Shown here: in pieces, positions 18,581-28,551 of the stretch
How the letters are laid out: every line of letters begins with the position of its first letter
Position numbering within the stretch: position 1 is the first letter of the stretch
Assembly (NCBI RefSeq): GCF_001691555.1
Contig: NZ_MAYN01000008.1
Coordinates: forward strand, 49,744-113,743
From: Pantoea eucrina
GTDB taxonomy: Bacteria > Pseudomonadota > Gammaproteobacteria > Enterobacterales > Enterobacteriaceae
DNA: 64,000 nucleotides
Direction of reading: 5' to 3'
Program-made: the position numbers and the translations under genes
The notes under the pieces: generated by a model
What the model saw: the letters and a program-made list of their open reading frames with translations, nothing else
Databases searched by the model: none
Told to the model about the DNA's origin: nothing

Positions 18581-19396
18581 ATGTCGTCTGAAGAGTTAGA
18601 ACTGGTCTGGAACCATATCAAAGCAGAAGCCAGAGCGCTGGCGGATTGCGAACCGATGCTGGCCAGCTTTTATCACGCGACGTTGCTGAAGCATGAAAAT
18701 CTCGGCAGTGCGCTCAGCTACATGCTGGCAAATAAGCTGGCGAATCCTATTATGCCTGCCATCGCCGTGCGTGAAATTGTCGAAGAAGCTTATCGTCAGG
18801 ATCCGGAAATGATTGTTTCAGCGGCCTATGACATTCAGGCTGTACGCCAGCGCGATCCGGCAGTAGACAAATACTCCACGCCGCTGCTCTACCTGAAAGG
18901 TTTCCATGCGCTACAGGCCTATCGCATTGGCCACTGGCTGTGGAAAGAGGGCCGCCGCGCGCTGGCCGTCTATCTGCAAAACGAAATCTCCGTATCATTC
19001 GCCGTTGATATTCACCCGGCGGCCCATATCGGACGCGGGATCATGCTGGATCACGCCACGGGTATTGTGATCGGCGAAACCGCGGTAGTGGAAAATGACG
19101 TCTCTATCCTGCAATCCGTGACGCTGGGCGGGACCGGCAAAACCAGTGGCGATCGTCATCCTAAAATTCGCGAAGGCGTCATGATTGGTGCCGGCGCCAA
19201 AATTCTCGGCAACATAGACGTAGGCCGCGGCGCAAAAATTGGCGCCGGCTCTGTTGTACTGCAGCCTGTTCCTCCGCACACCACCGCTGCCGGCGTACCG
19301 GCGCGCATTGTGGGCAAGCCCGCCAGCGACAAACCCTCAATGGATATGGATCAGCACTTCACCGGCGCCGGTTTTGAATATGGCGACGGGATTTAA
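18581..19396 (+). CDS. cysE: Serine O-acetyltransferase CysE
   Basis: A 271-residue enzyme making O-acetylserine from serine and acetyl-CoA, the entry to cysteine synthesis and a feedback target of cysteine. The N-terminal helical domain (about 1-140) is followed by left-handed beta-helix hexapeptide repeats (about 141-245) with [29 protein letters not shown] and [28 protein letters not shown]. The C-terminal tail, used for binding to CysK in E. coli, ends GDGI here, which preserves the terminal Ile. The last 4 bp overlap convergent trmL. Confidence 0.98.
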   Translation: MSSEELELVWNHIKAEARALADCEPMLASFYHATLLKHENLGSALSYMLANKLANPIMPAIAVREIVEEAYRQDPEMIVSAAYDIQAVRQRDPAVDKYSTPLLYLKGFHALQAYRIGHWLWKEGRRALAVYLQNEISVSFAVDIHPAAHIGRGIMLDHATGIVIGETAVVENDVSILQSVTLGGTGKTSGDRHPKIREGVMIGAGAKILGNIDVGRGAKIGAGSVVLQPVPPHTTAAGVPARIVGKPASDKPSMDMDQHFTGAGFEYGDGI

Positions 19397-19866
19397 TCTT
19401 TGATCAGCGCGCCGGCGAAATCGAGCTGGCGCCACGCTTCATACACCACTACCGATACGGCATTCGACAGATTCATGCTGCGGCTTTCGGCGCGCATCGG
19501 GATACGTATTTTCTGTCCGGCGGGCAGGGCGTCCAGGATCTCAGCGGGCAGACCCCGGCTTTCCGGGCCAAACAGCAGGTAGTCTCCGGCCTGATAGCTG
19601 ACCGCACTGTGTGCCGGTGTACCTTTCGTGGTCAGCGCAAACAGGCGTTGCGGCGCTTCAGATGCGAGGAAAGCGCTGTAGCTGGCGTGTTTTTTCAGCG
19701 CGGTATATTCGTGGTAATCAAGCCCGGCGCGGCGCAGTCGTTTATCATCCCACGCAAAGCCAAGCGGCTCGATCAGATGCAGCTGAAAGCCGGTGTTGGC
19801 GCACAGGCGGATAATGTTACCGGTATTGGGTGGTATTTCAGGTTCGAATAAAACAATGTTCAGCAT
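19393..19866 (-). CDS. trmL: tRNA (cytidine/uridine-2'-O-)-methyltransferase TrmL
   Basis: A 157-residue SPOUT methyltransferase that 2'-O-methylates the wobble base of tRNA-Leu. [41 protein letters not shown] and [26 protein letters not shown] are the three conserved SPOUT motifs; the last forms the knot that binds S-adenosylmethionine. It is convergent with cysE, as in E. coli, but here its upstream neighbour is cpxA, which is not the E. coli order. Confidence 0.97.
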   Translation of the reverse strand: MLNIVLFEPEIPPNTGNIIRLCANTGFQLHLIEPLGFAWDDKRLRRAGLDYHEYTALKKHASYSAFLASEAPQRLFALTTKGTPAHSAVSYQAGDYLLFGPESRGLPAEILDALPAGQKIRIPMRAESRSMNLSNAVSVVVYEAWRQLDFAGALIKD

Positions 19867-19868
19867 AA

Positions 19869-19888
19869 GGCCCCCGCAATCAGGGGCC
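19869..19888 (-). terminator. Hairpin after cpxA, before trmL
   Basis: Stem GGCCCC / GGGGCC with an 8-9 base loop in the 35-bp gap between cpxA and trmL. There is no long T run, so termination may be weak and trmL may be partly read from cpxRA. Confidence 0.4.
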
Positions 19889-19901
19889 GAAGCATAACAA
19901 A

Positions 19902-21278
19902 TTACTGCCGGGCAGAGTATAGCGGGAGCCAGAGCGTCAGACGCAGGCCGCCCAGAGGGCTGTTATCTGCTTTGACCCAGCCGCGATGCTGCTGTACGGC
20001 CGTCTCCACAATCGCCAGCCCAAGCCCGGTGCCGCCAGACTCGCGATCGCGCGCTTCATCCGTACGATAGAACGGGCGGAAAATCTGCTCGCGATCTTCT
20101 TCGCTCACGCCCGGACCGTCATCATCCACGTGAACGGTAATGCCCTGAATATCCACCGAGAAGCTCACGCTGATGTGCGAATCAGAATAGCGCAGCGCAT
20201 TGCGTACGATATTTTCCAGGGCGCTCTCCAGCGCATGCGGGTTGCCGTACAGCGGCCACGGACCAGGCGGATAAGGCACTTCCATGGTTTTACCCATCTG
20301 TTCTGCTTCAAAGCGCGCATCCTCCAGCACGCCGTTCCACAGCTGATTTGCTTTCATCGCCTCGCTGACCAGGGCATTTTTATGCTGGGTGCGTGACAGC
20401 ACCAGCAGATCGTTGATCATGCCATCCAGCCGCTGCGCTTCTGTCTCAATGCGCTGCAGCTCTTTGCCTTCACCATGGCGACGACGCAGCAGAGCGGTAG
20501 CCAGCTGCAGTCGCGTCAGTGGGGTGCGCAGTTCATGGCTGATGTCAGATAGCAGGCGCTGCTGCGCGGTCATCATGCGTTCAAGCGCGCTGACCATCTG
20601 GTTAAAACTGGAACCGGCCGCCAGAAACTCCTGCGGACCCGACTCCAGTTCAGGATGCTGGCGCAGGTTGCCGCTGGCCACTTCATCCGCCGCGTATTTC
20701 AGCTTGCGCGCCGGTCGTGCCAGGCTCCATGCCAGCCAGAGCAGCAGCGGAGAGCTAATCAGCATCGTGACAATCAGCAGCAGTAGCGGCCGGTCAAATA
20801 ACAGGTTGATAAAATCGAGCTGGGAGCTGGTGGCCGGTCGGATCAGATAGAGCTGATAGTTATCTTCACCGTCGCGCACGGCAAAGGGGCCCACCATCTC
20901 AACGCGGCCATATTTTTTCTTCTGCGGGTGATCGGCGTTATCTGACTGGCCGATAAAGTTACGGATCACCTGCATTTCGTTGTGCTGTGCGCCAATCACC
21001 CGGCCCTCACTGGTTACCAGCAGCAGGCGCTGGCCCGGTGGTGCCCATTTGTCGATAGCGCGAAACAGCCGGCGCCACCACATCAGGTCATTAGGGGGAT
21101 CCTGAGAGAGTTCCGCTTCAACATGCTGTTCAATCATGGTGCCCTGCCGTTGTTCGCTTTCCATCAGGGCGGTCATCTGACGCGAATCGAGCTTGGGCAC
21201 CATCAGGACCAGCATCAACACCAGCGCCAGCGTAAGCCAGAAGATGGCGAAGATGCGGGTCGTCAGACTGCCTATCAT
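19902..21278 (-). CDS. cpxA: Envelope stress sensor histidine kinase CpxA
   Basis: A 458-residue inner-membrane sensor kinase and phosphatase for CpxR. Transmembrane segments are near residues 9-29 and 165-186, flanking a periplasmic sensor domain; a HAMP domain follows. His-248 in [17 protein letters not shown] is the autophosphorylation site; [20 protein letters not shown] and DDGPGV / [10 protein letters not shown] are the N and G boxes of the ATPase domain. The start at 21278 ([10 protein letters not shown]) matches E. coli and overlaps the cpxR stop by an ATGA. Confidence 0.98.
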   Translation of the reverse strand: MIGSLTTRIFAIFWLTLALVLMLVLMVPKLDSRQMTALMESEQRQGTMIEQHVEAELSQDPPNDLMWWRRLFRAIDKWAPPGQRLLLVTSEGRVIGAQHNEMQVIRNFIGQSDNADHPQKKKYGRVEMVGPFAVRDGEDNYQLYLIRPATSSQLDFINLLFDRPLLLLIVTMLISSPLLLWLAWSLARPARKLKYAADEVASGNLRQHPELESGPQEFLAAGSSFNQMVSALERMMTAQQRLLSDISHELRTPLTRLQLATALLRRRHGEGKELQRIETEAQRLDGMINDLLVLSRTQHKNALVSEAMKANQLWNGVLEDARFEAEQMGKTMEVPYPPGPWPLYGNPHALESALENIVRNALRYSDSHISVSFSVDIQGITVHVDDDGPGVSEEDREQIFRPFYRTDEARDRESGGTGLGLAIVETAVQQHRGWVKADNSPLGGLRLTLWLPLYSARQ

Positions 21279-21976
21279 GATGCAGAAACCATCAGATAGC
21301 CGCGTCCGCGCAGCGTTTTGAACCATGGATGGCCATCACGACGCTCAGGAAGTTTGCGGCGCAGGTTGGAGATATGCATATCGATGGCACGGTCAAAGGG
21401 CGTCAGGCGTTTACCAAGCACCTCCTGACTGAGATGTTCCCGCGATACCACCTGGCCGAGATGCTGCGCCAGCAGGTAAAGCAACGTGAACTCAGTGCCG
21501 GTGAGATCGAGCGTTTCGTTATCAAAGCTCGCCTCCTGACGGCCTGGGTTCAGGCGCAGGCAGTCAACTTCAAGCGTCGGCGAACTGGTATCGTGCTGCT
21601 GTTGCTGCTGCTCGCTCCAGTTTGAACGACGCAGGATCGCACGAATACGCGCCACCAGCTCGCGGTCATTGAAAGGTTTAGGCAGGTAATCATCCGCCCC
21701 CAATTCCAGTCCCAGAACGCGATCCAGTTCGCTGCCACGAGCCGTCAGCATGATGACCGGCGTCTGATGCTGCTGACGCAGCTCTTTTAACGTATCGATA
21801 CCGTTTTTCTTCGGCATCATGACATCCAGCAGCAACAGGTCAACGGAGCTGTCCAGCAGGGTAAGAGCCTGCTCTCCATCGCTGGCTACAATGACGTCAA
21901 ACCCTTCCATTTCGAGTAATTCTTTAAGCAGCGAAGTTAATTCGCGGTCGTCATCTACCAACAGGATTTTATTCAT
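21275..21976 (-). CDS. cpxR: Envelope stress response regulator CpxR
   Basis: A 233-residue OmpR-family response regulator. Asp-51 in LLLLDVMMPKKNG is the phosphoacceptor, Asp-8/9 in LLVDDDREL bind Mg2+, and the C-terminal winged helix (about residues 135-230) contains TGTEFTLLYLLAQHLGQVVSREHLSQEVLG. Phosphorylated by CpxA, it activates cpxP and other envelope repair genes. The first gene of cpxRA, divergent from cpxP across a perfect CpxR box. Confidence 0.98.
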   Translation of the reverse strand: MNKILLVDDDRELTSLLKELLEMEGFDVIVASDGEQALTLLDSSVDLLLLDVMMPKKNGIDTLKELRQQHQTPVIMLTARGSELDRVLGLELGADDYLPKPFNDRELVARIRAILRRSNWSEQQQQQHDTSSPTLEVDCLRLNPGRQEASFDNETLDLTGTEFTLLYLLAQHLGQVVSREHLSQEVLGKRLTPFDRAIDMHISNLRRKLPERRDGHPWFKTLRGRGYLMVSAS

Positions 21977-22031
21977 TTTTTATTGCCCTCCGCAGGCAAA
22001 ATACCGTGTTCCCACACTGGCAATCCAACGC

Positions 22032-22046
22032 TTTACGTAGTTTTAC
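22032..22046 (-). promoter_or_regulatory. CpxR box
   Basis: On the minus strand GTAAA-ACTAC-GTAAA, an exact match to the CpxR consensus GTAAA-N5-GTAAA. It lies 55 bp upstream of cpxR and 80 bp upstream of cpxP in the divergent region, as expected for autoregulation and strong cpxP induction. Confidence 0.9.
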
Positions 22047-22126
22047 ACCCCCTGACGGTTGTTTGCAGCTGCCGCCGTAAACTGGGTCTCGTTGAATCGC
22101 AAAACAGAGCAAACCGGGAGTAAACG

Positions 22127-22639
22127 ATGCGCAACTTAACCGTCATCGTCATTGCTTCAGCGATGGTTCTTAGTCACGCCAGCGCAGTTGCAGCAGAGAC
22201 GACAGCGATTGAAGAGATGCATCAAAACGGCGGCTTGACGACAGGCAGTATGACGCAAAATCCGCAAAGTCACATGTTCGATGGAATTGAGCTTACCGAA
22301 CAGCAACGGCAGCAAATGCGGGACCTGATGCAGCAAGCACGCCATGAGCGCCCGGTGTTAAGCGTTCAGGATATTGAAACTATGCATGACCTTGTCACTG
22401 CAGACAAATTTAATGAATCGGCGATCCGCCAGCTGGCTGAAAAACAGGCCCGCGCGCAGGTTGACCTGCAGGTTGAGATGGCCCGGGTTCGTAATCAGAT
22501 GTATCACCTGCTGACGCCTGTGCAGCAGGCGGCATTAAAAAAGAATCATGAACGGCGGCTGAATGATGTTCGTCGGTTCTCAGGATTGCAGCCATCGTCA
22601 TCGCTGCAAGCAGTGAGCAGCACCCGTAGTAACCAGTAA
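22127..22639 (+). CDS. cpxP: Periplasmic Cpx inhibitor/chaperone CpxP
   Basis: A 170-residue periplasmic protein of the CpxP/Spy family. A signal peptide (about residues 1-23, ending AVAA) precedes a helical mature part with two LTxxQ motifs: LTEQQRQQM and LTPVQQAAL. In E. coli it dampens CpxA signalling and delivers misfolded proteins to DegP. It is divergent from cpxRA and its transcript also carries the CpxQ small RNA at its 3' end. The C-terminal tail is longer and serine-rich compared with E. coli. Confidence 0.95.
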   Translation: MRNLTVIVIASAMVLSHASAVAAETTAIEEMHQNGGLTTGSMTQNPQSHMFDGIELTEQQRQQMRDLMQQARHERPVLSVQDIETMHDLVTADKFNESAIRQLAEKQARAQVDLQVEMARVRNQMYHLLTPVQQAALKKNHERRLNDVRRFSGLQPSSSLQAVSSTRSNQ

Positions 22640-22652
22640 CATAGTATCCCTG

Positions 22653-22711
22653 TTTTCCTTGCCATAGACACCATCCCTGTCTTCCCCCGCCATGATGGCG
22701 GGGTTTTTTTT
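22653..22711 (+). ncRNA. cpxQ: CpxQ small RNA from cpxP 3' UTR
   Basis: The cpxP 3' UTR contains, after TTTTCCTTGCCATAGACACC, the conserved seed region ACCATCCCTGTC known from E. coli and Salmonella CpxQ. It ends in a rho-independent terminator: CCCCGCC / GGCGGGG-type stem at 22685-22703 followed by eight T residues. In those species RNase E releases the roughly 58-nt RNA from cpxP mRNA and it acts with Hfq to repress inner-membrane protein mRNAs. Size and position match; the terminator stem sequence differs from what I recall for E. coli, as expected for a structural element. Confidence 0.85.
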
Positions 22712-22825
22712 GCCCGCGGTATGGCGTGCCGGGAAATGCCGCATCGCAGACGCAGCCTGGCCGGACTGATGATAAACTTGTTTTCAGTTACGACTGGAAC
22801 ACGCATCTGTCTGATAGGGCGAAAC

Positions 22826-23728
22826 ATGGATTCTGAGTACGCAACACTGGTCCGGCGTGCTGCGCTGGCCGCGACCTCACTGGCGCTCCTGCTGCTGCTG
22901 GTCAAGATTTTCGCCTGGTGGTACACCGGCTCAGTCAGCGTGCTGGCGGCGCTGGTGGATTCGCTGGTAGACATTGCCGCCTCGCTGACTAATCTGCTGG
23001 TGGTGCGTTATGCACTGCAGCCTGCTGACGATGATCATACATTCGGGCATGGCAAAGCGGAGTCACTGGCGGCGCTGGCGCAGAGCATGTTTATCTCCGG
23101 CTCCGCACTCTTTCTGTTTCTGACCGGTATCCAGCATCTGGCAAAGCCGGAAACGCTGCGCGCGCCGCTGGTCGGCGTCGTTGTAACCCTTGTTGCCCTT
23201 TTTTCCACGCTGGCGCTGGTGGCGTTTCAGCGCTGGGTTGTCCGGCGCACCCGCAGTCAGGCGATTCGCGCCGATATGCTGCACTATCAGTCCGATATCG
23301 TTATGAACGGCGCAATCCTGATCGCGCTCGGTCTGAGCAGCTACGGTTTTGCGCGTGCTGATGCGTTATTTGCGCTGGGGATCGGCGTCTATATCCTCTA
23401 TAACGCGCTGCGTATGGGATATGAAGCCGTACAGTCGTTGCTGGATCGCGCGCTGCCCGAGCAGGAAAAGCAGCAAATTATTGCGCTGGTGACAGAGTGG
23501 CCTGGCGTGCACGGTGCGCATGCATTGCGTACAAGGCAGTCAGGGCCGACGCGGTTTATTCAGCTGCATCTGGAAATGGAAGATGCGCTGCCGCTGGTTC
23601 AGGCGCATCACGTTGCTGATGAGATTGAACAGGCGCTGCGCCGGAAATTTCCGGGTTCCGACATCATTATTCACCAGGATCCCTGCTCGGTCGTCCCGGA
23701 ACATCAGCAGGGCTTCTTCCGATTTTAG
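22826..23728 (+). CDS. fieF: Ferrous-iron/zinc efflux pump FieF
   Basis: A 300-residue cation diffusion facilitator, exporting Fe2+ or Zn2+ in exchange for protons across the inner membrane. Six transmembrane helices are visible; [16 protein letters not shown] and [14 protein letters not shown] carry the paired Asp and His/Asp residues of the transport site (DxxxD and HxxxD). The cytoplasmic C-terminal domain (about 210-290) contains [20 protein letters not shown]. The ATG at 22826 matches the E. coli N-terminus; upstream in-frame sequence has no homology and overlaps the cpxQ terminator region. Confidence 0.96.
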   Translation: MDSEYATLVRRAALAATSLALLLLLVKIFAWWYTGSVSVLAALVDSLVDIAASLTNLLVVRYALQPADDDHTFGHGKAESLAALAQSMFISGSALFLFLTGIQHLAKPETLRAPLVGVVVTLVALFSTLALVAFQRWVVRRTRSQAIRADMLHYQSDIVMNGAILIALGLSSYGFARADALFALGIGVYILYNALRMGYEAVQSLLDRALPEQEKQQIIALVTEWPGVHGAHALRTRQSGPTRFIQLHLEMEDALPLVQAHHVADEIEQALRRKFPGSDIIIHQDPCSVVPEHQQGFFRF

Positions 23729-23833
23729 TTTTTTAGTTCAGGCGCTTATATGTTAAAAATGACAAAGCGCTAACAACTCTTTAAAAAATTAGCGAAAACT
23801 TGTCTGACCTGAATCAATTCAGCATTGAGCCTT

Positions 23834-23842
23834 TGATATACT
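23834..23842 (+). promoter_or_regulatory. Extended -10 promoter of pfkA
   Basis: TGATATACT, an extended -10 element, about 93 bp upstream of pfkA in the 206-bp fieF-pfkA gap. No strong -35 is needed for such promoters and none is visible. Confidence 0.5.
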
Positions 23843-23934
23843 ATCTGCAACTATTAAGCCCCACGTTCGGGAGCAGGCATGACCCGGTCGATCGGCGGGA
23901 ATAATCCTTAGTTTTGAACAATCCAGAGGTTGTC

Positions 23935-24897
23935 ATGATCAAAAAAATCGGAGTACTGACCAGCGGCGGCGACGCCCCGGGCATGAACGCAGCCATTCGC
24001 GGAGTTGTCCGTTCCGCCCTGAGTGAAGGCCTGGAAGTTTTTGGTATCTATGACGGCTATCTGGGTCTGTATGAAGATCGCATGATTAATCTCGACCGCT
24101 ACAGTGTTTCTGACATGATTAACCGCGGCGGCACTTTTCTCGGCTCTGCGCGTTTTCCGGAGTTCCGCAATGAAGAGGTGCGCCAGGCAGCGATCGAAAA
24201 CATGAAAAAGCGGGGTATCGATGCGCTGGTGGTCATTGGCGGTGATGGCTCCTATATGGGTGCCAAACGACTGACTGAGATGGGTTTCCCCTGCATCGGT
24301 CTGCCAGGCACCATCGACAACGACGTCGCCGGCACTGACTACACTATCGGCTATTTCACCGCGCTGGAAACCGTTGTGGAAGCGATTGACCGTCTGCGCG
24401 ACACCTCCTCGTCGCATCAGCGTATCTCAATTGTGGAAGTGATGGGCCGCTACTGTGGCGATCTGACGCTGGCAGCGGCCATTGCCGGCGGCTGTGAGTT
24501 TATTGTGCTGCCGGAAATTCCCTATACCCGTGAAGAGCTGGTTGAAGAGATCAAAGCAGGCATTGCAAAAGGGAAAAAACACGCCATCGTGGCGATTACC
24601 GAGCACATCTGCGATATCGACGATCTGGCCCGTTTTATTGAAGAAGAGACAAAGCGTGAAACCCGCGCCACCGTTCTGGGACATATTCAGCGTGGCGGCG
24701 CGCCCTGCGCCTACGACCGCATTCTGGCGTCACGCATGGGGGCTTACTCAATTGAGCTGCTGCTGCAGGGCTATGGCGGCCGCTGCGTCGGTATTCAGAA
24801 TGAGAAGATGGTGCACCACGATATTATCGATGCCATTGAGAACATGAAGCGTCCGTTCAAGCGTGACTGGCTCGATACAGCGAAAAAGCTCTACTAA
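23935..24897 (+). CDS. pfkA: 6-phosphofructokinase I PfkA
   Basis: A 320-residue ATP-dependent enzyme phosphorylating fructose-6-phosphate, the committed step of glycolysis. [19 protein letters not shown] is the ATP-binding loop, [14 protein letters not shown] the second phosphate loop, and [16 protein letters not shown] carries catalytic Asp-128; [13 protein letters not shown] forms part of the substrate and ADP effector site. The start at 23935 gives the E. coli N-terminus [16 protein letters not shown] hairpin with four T residues follows. Confidence 0.98.
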   Translation: MIKKIGVLTSGGDAPGMNAAIRGVVRSALSEGLEVFGIYDGYLGLYEDRMINLDRYSVSDMINRGGTFLGSARFPEFRNEEVRQAAIENMKKRGIDALVVIGGDGSYMGAKRLTEMGFPCIGLPGTIDNDVAGTDYTIGYFTALETVVEAIDRLRDTSSSHQRISIVEVMGRYCGDLTLAAAIAGGCEFIVLPEIPYTREELVEEIKAGIAKGKKHAIVAITEHICDIDDLARFIEEETKRETRATVLGHIQRGGAPCAYDRILASRMGAYSIELLLQGYGGRCVGIQNEKMVHHDIIDAIENMKRPFKRDWLDTAKKLY

Positions 24898-24907
24898 CCT
24901 GTGCACA

Positions 24908-24933
24908 GGCGCGACCCCGTTCGCGCCTTTTCG
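24908..24933 (+). terminator. pfkA terminator
   Basis: Stem GGCGCGA / TCGCGCC with a 6-base loop and TTTT tail, 10 bp after the pfkA stop. Confidence 0.8.
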
Positions 24934-25037
24934 CTGTCTCTATATTCTCGCAAGTTATAACTGCTTATTTTTAATTCTTTAATCCACTGTTCGCTTTGTG
25001 TCACTCTTGCGGCATAACCTACGCGGGAGAGCAGGCA

Positions 25038-26027
25038 ATGAATAAGTGGAGTATTGGCATCACCTTGTTACTGGCATCGTCTGGTGCGCTGGCAAAGGAT
25101 TATCAGCTGTTAAACGTCTCATACGATCCTACCCGCGAACTCTACGAACAATATAACAAAGCCTTCAGCGCCCACTATAAGCAGGAGACCGGCGACAATG
25201 TGGTGATCCGTCAGTCGCACGGCGGCTCAGGCAAGCAGGCGACCTCCGTCATCAACGGTATTCGTGCCGATGTGGTTACGCTGGCGCTGCAGTCTGATGT
25301 GGATGCGATTGCTGAGCGCGGCCGTATCGACAAAAACTGGATCAAACGCCTGCCGGAAAACTCTGCGCCCTATACCTCCACCATTGTGTTTCTGGTACGC
25401 AAAGGCAATCCCAAAAACATTCACGACTGGTCAGATCTGACTAAGCCTGGCGTATCGGTGATCACGCCAAACCCGAAAACTTCCGGTGGCGCGCGCTGGA
25501 ACTATCTGGCGGCATGGGGCTGGGCGCTGGATCAGAATCAGGGCGATCAGGCTAAAGCACTCGCCTATGTAAAAGCGTTGTTTAAAAACGTTGAGGTGCA
25601 GGATTCCGGCGCGCGTGGCGCAACCAATACGTTCGTTGAACGCGGAATTGGTGACGTGCTGATTGCCTGGGAAAACGAAGCGTATCTGGCAGTCGAAAAA
25701 CTGGGTAAAGATAAGTTTGAAATCGTGACGCCAGCCGAATCCATTCTCGCAGAGCCTACGGTTTCCGTAGTGGATAAAGTGGTCGACGCGCAGGGTACAC
25801 GCAGCGTGGCAGAAGCCTATCTGAAATATCTCTACTCTCCGGAAGGCCAGACTATCGCGGCGCAGAACTTCTATCGTCCGCGTGATGCAGAGGTCGCGAA
25901 GAAGTTTGCCAGCACCTTTGCACCGGTAAAACTCTTCACCGTGGATGAGAAATTTGGCGGCTGGAGTAAAGCGCAGAAAGATCACTTTGCCGACGGTGGC
26001 AGCTACGATCAGGTCATGAAACCGTAA
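25038..26027 (+). CDS. sbp: Periplasmic sulfate-binding protein Sbp
   Basis: A 329-residue periplasmic binding protein for sulfate that feeds the CysTWA ABC transporter. Signal peptide residues 1-19 end SGALAK; mature [25 protein letters not shown] matches Sbp, and [34 protein letters not shown] contains the sulfate-binding loop. The ATG at 25038 follows a GGAGAGCAGG site. Stands alone between pfkA and cdh, the E. coli order. Confidence 0.97.
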   Translation: MNKWSIGITLLLASSGALAKDYQLLNVSYDPTRELYEQYNKAFSAHYKQETGDNVVIRQSHGGSGKQATSVINGIRADVVTLALQSDVDAIAERGRIDKNWIKRLPENSAPYTSTIVFLVRKGNPKNIHDWSDLTKPGVSVITPNPKTSGGARWNYLAAWGWALDQNQGDQAKALAYVKALFKNVEVQDSGARGATNTFVERGIGDVLIAWENEAYLAVEKLGKDKFEIVTPAESILAEPTVSVVDKVVDAQGTRSVAEAYLKYLYSPEGQTIAAQNFYRPRDAEVAKKFASTFAPVKLFTVDEKFGGWSKAQKDHFADGGSYDQVMKP

Positions 26028-26048
26028 ACGCAGTATTATTGCGCCAAC

Positions 26049-26074
26049 ACGGTCAGCCATGTGCTGGCCGTTTT
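26049..26074 (+). terminator. sbp terminator
   Basis: Stem ACGGTCAGC / GCTGGCCGT with one G-T pair and a short T run, 22 bp after sbp. Confidence 0.7.
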
Positions 26075-26138
26075 ACATTATGGTGTCGGGAAAAGCCGTG
26101 ACAACGCACATTGTTCACGGCAGGATGCGCGGAAATGC

Positions 26139-26915
26139 ATGGCTGAGACAATAATGATGCGGGGACGAAACCGGCTACTGAAGTGGCTTACGCTATGCCT
26201 GATGCTGTTGATTGCCGGATTGCTGGTAACAGCATACCGGCTGCATAAAAACGCCGATGCGCTCTGGCAGATTGTCAGTGAACAGTGCGTACCGGGTATG
26301 CGTCACCAGCGCAATCCGGCACCCTGCCAGCAGGTTAATCTGACCCAGGGCTATGTCACGCTCAAAGATATTCACGGTCCGCTGCAATATCTGCTGATCC
26401 CGACAACCAAGATTGCCGGTATGGAAAGCCCCGCTCTTCTGCAGCCCGCCACGCCCGATTTTTTTGCTGCCGCCTGGCAGCAGCGCAGCCTGCTGGCGCA
26501 GCGATGGGGCAGATCTGTAAACGATCGGGCACTGTCGCTGGCGGTCAATGCACAGTATGGCCGTACGCAGAATCAGCTGCATATTCATATTTCGTGCCTG
26601 CGACCCGACGTGCGTCAGCAGCTTGACGATGAGGCTCTGCGCCTCAGTGAGCGCTGGCAGCACATCACGCTGCGCCAGCATCCCTATCTGGTCCGTACGC
26701 TCTCTGCCGCACAGCTGGCGCAGCAGAGCACGTTTATGCGTCTGGCCAGCGAGGTGCCGGGGGCGCGCGGCGAAATGGGTCGCTACGGTATGGCGCTGGC
26801 TGCGCTGCCGGACGGAAGGCTGGTGCTGCTGGCGCTGCAGCGTAACTGGCTGCGTCTGAATCCGGGGGCGGCAGAGATGCTGCAGGATCACACCTGCCGG
26901 CTGCTCTCTCCCTGA
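26139..26915 (+). CDS. cdh: CDP-diacylglycerol pyrophosphatase Cdh
   Basis: A 258-residue membrane-anchored hydrolase cleaving CDP-diacylglycerol to phosphatidate and CMP. One N-terminal transmembrane helix (about residues 14-34) is followed by the domain with LKDIHGPLQYLLIPTTKIAGMESPALL, and NQLHIHISCLRPDVR, whose HxHx pattern is the HIT-like catalytic motif. The start is uncertain: ATG at 26139 has a CGGA site; ATGs at 26154 and 26157 are alternatives and the frame is open upstream to 26061. Convergent with tpiA. Confidence 0.92.
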   Translation: MAETIMMRGRNRLLKWLTLCLMLLIAGLLVTAYRLHKNADALWQIVSEQCVPGMRHQRNPAPCQQVNLTQGYVTLKDIHGPLQYLLIPTTKIAGMESPALLQPATPDFFAAAWQQRSLLAQRWGRSVNDRALSLAVNAQYGRTQNQLHIHISCLRPDVRQQLDDEALRLSERWQHITLRQHPYLVRTLSAAQLAQQSTFMRLASEVPGARGEMGRYGMALAALPDGRLVLLALQRNWLRLNPGAAEMLQDHTCRLLSP

Positions 26916-26927
26916 GTCAGCGGCGAT

Positions 26928-26952
26928 AAAAAAGGCGACCCGCGGGTCGCCT
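26928..26952 (-). terminator. tpiA terminator
   Basis: On the minus strand AAGGCGACC-CG-CGGGTCGCCTT-type stem followed by six T residues, 19 bp past the tpiA stop. The same hairpin may also stop cdh transcripts, less efficiently. Confidence 0.8.
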
Positions 26953-26970
26953 TATACAAAACAGACAGAC

Positions 26971-27738
26971 TTATGCCTGTTTTGCCTGTGCCGCCGCTTT
27001 CACGATTACGGCGAAGGCGTCTGCTTTCAGCGACGCGCCGCCAACCAGCGCTCCGTCAATATCGGGCTGGGTAAAAAGTTCAGCCGCATTTTTGTCGTTT
27101 ACTGAGCCGCCATACTGAATAATGACCTGCTCTGCGACAGCGGCATCTTTCTTCGCAATATGGTCACGAATAAATTTGTGCACCGCCTGTGCCTGCGCTG
27201 GTGTGGCAGACTTGCCGGTACCGATAGCCCAGACCGGCTCATAGGCGATGACTGCGCCTTCAAACGCCGCTGCGCCCTGAGTTTCCAGCACGGCATCCAG
27301 CTGACGTGCGCACACTTCTTCTGTTTTGCCTGCTTCATTTTCCGCTTCGGTTTCACCAATGCAGAGTACCGGCACCAGGCCTGCCTCTTTCAGCACCGCA
27401 AACTTCTTCGCAATAAATTCGTCGCTCTCTTTGTGGTAAGTACGACGTTCAGAGTGACCGATAATGATGTACTTCGCGCCAATATCTTTCAGCATCTCTG
27501 CGGAGGTTTCACCGGTGAATGCACCTGAAAGGTTAACATCGACGTTCTGCGCACCCAGCGCAATGTGGCTACCGGAGATCGCATGTTTTGCCTGATCCAG
27601 ATAAATTGCCGGTGGGGCAATCGCTACACCACAGCCATCCACGCCCGAGAGCGCGGTACGCAGACCTTCAATCAGCTCGCCAGTCATCTGCTTGCTGCCA
27701 TTCAGTTTCCAGTTACCCATAACCAGTGGATGTCGCAT
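26971..27738 (-). CDS. tpiA: Triosephosphate isomerase TpiA
   Basis: A 255-residue TIM barrel interconverting dihydroxyacetone phosphate and glyceraldehyde-3-phosphate. Catalytic His-95 is in [10 protein letters not shown] and Glu-167 in [11 protein letters not shown]; the phosphate-gripping loop 6 follows directly. Start at 27738 ([14 protein letters not shown]) matches E. coli; the longer reading to 27783 is not supported. Convergent with cdh, downstream of yiiQ. Confidence 0.98.
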   Translation of the reverse strand: MRHPLVMGNWKLNGSKQMTGELIEGLRTALSGVDGCGVAIAPPAIYLDQAKHAISGSHIALGAQNVDVNLSGAFTGETSAEMLKDIGAKYIIIGHSERRTYHKESDEFIAKKFAVLKEAGLVPVLCIGETEAENEAGKTEEVCARQLDAVLETQGAAAFEGAVIAYEPVWAIGTGKSATPAQAQAVHKFIRDHIAKKDAAVAEQVIIQYGGSVNDKNAAELFTQPDIDGALVGGASLKADAFAVIVKAAAQAKQA

Positions 27739-27859
27739 TCGTTCCTCCGCATTACGCGATTCATGAAATAGCGCTGCCGTCATGGCAGCGATGTCTGCCA
27801 GACAGTATAGAGATCAAAAAGGGCGCTGGCTTTGCTTTTCGTCATTTCCGCCTGTGATA

Positions 27860-28447
27860 TCAGGGAGCAGGCAGCGTGAGCTTAATCGGCTCCACGGCAA
27901 ACGTCAGGCCTTTGTCGCCATTGTCAGCCACCACAAAACGCAGCGCACCCTCTGTGCGGCTAAAATAGCGCGCGCCTTTACCGGCGCTCAGTAATGCGTC
28001 CAGCTTCTGGCGTCCCTCTTCGGGTGAGAGTCCCGGCACGAAATAGCGCAGCAGTGCGCGCATATAATTTATCGCCTGCTGCTGAGCCAGCTTCATTTCC
28101 GGACCCGGCACCGGCAGCCAGGTGATCTGCAGCGTTTTAATCTTTCCGGTACCCTGTTCCAGCGCGGTGGAAGAGTAGAGGGTTTCGCTGATTTTGCTGG
28201 CTGCGCGCGTCAGGTGACTTTTATCATCGCGATTATCTATTGCACGGTATTCCGGCAGCGGCAGTGCGGGATTAGCTGCGTTATAGCTTTCACGAAACTG
28301 CGCGATCGTCATATCAAACGCAGGCGCGCCTGTCAGCAGATAAGGTGCCACCGGCAGATGCGCACTGCGATCGGGTGGCGTCTCGTCTGCCCAGGCAGGA
28401 GATGACAGCGCGCAGCTAAGCAGCAGCGCGGCTGGCAGTGTCTTCAT
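27860..28447 (-). CDS. yiiQ: DUF1454 periplasmic protein YiiQ
   Basis: A 195-residue protein with a signal peptide (residues 1-20, ending SSPAWA) and the DUF1454 domain; function unknown. FDMTIAQFRESYNAANPALPLPEYRAID and the C-terminal RYFSRTEGALRFVVADNGDKGLTFAVEPIKLTLP match E. coli YiiQ from memory. It lies between tpiA and fpr as in E. coli; the E. coli neighbour yiiR is not present in the 104-bp gap to fpr. Confidence 0.9.
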   Translation of the reverse strand: MKTLPAALLLSCALSSPAWADETPPDRSAHLPVAPYLLTGAPAFDMTIAQFRESYNAANPALPLPEYRAIDNRDDKSHLTRAASKISETLYSSTALEQGTGKIKTLQITWLPVPGPEMKLAQQQAINYMRALLRYFVPGLSPEEGRQKLDALLSAGKGARYFSRTEGALRFVVADNGDKGLTFAVEPIKLTLPAP

Positions 28448-28551
28448 TGCATCGGCCCTGAATCATTCACTTAGGGCACGATTAAAACGGTTTTTACCGC
28501 TGAAAGTCAAAACCCGCGCGGTGAAAAGCGTGGCGGGATGTTACGGCAACC

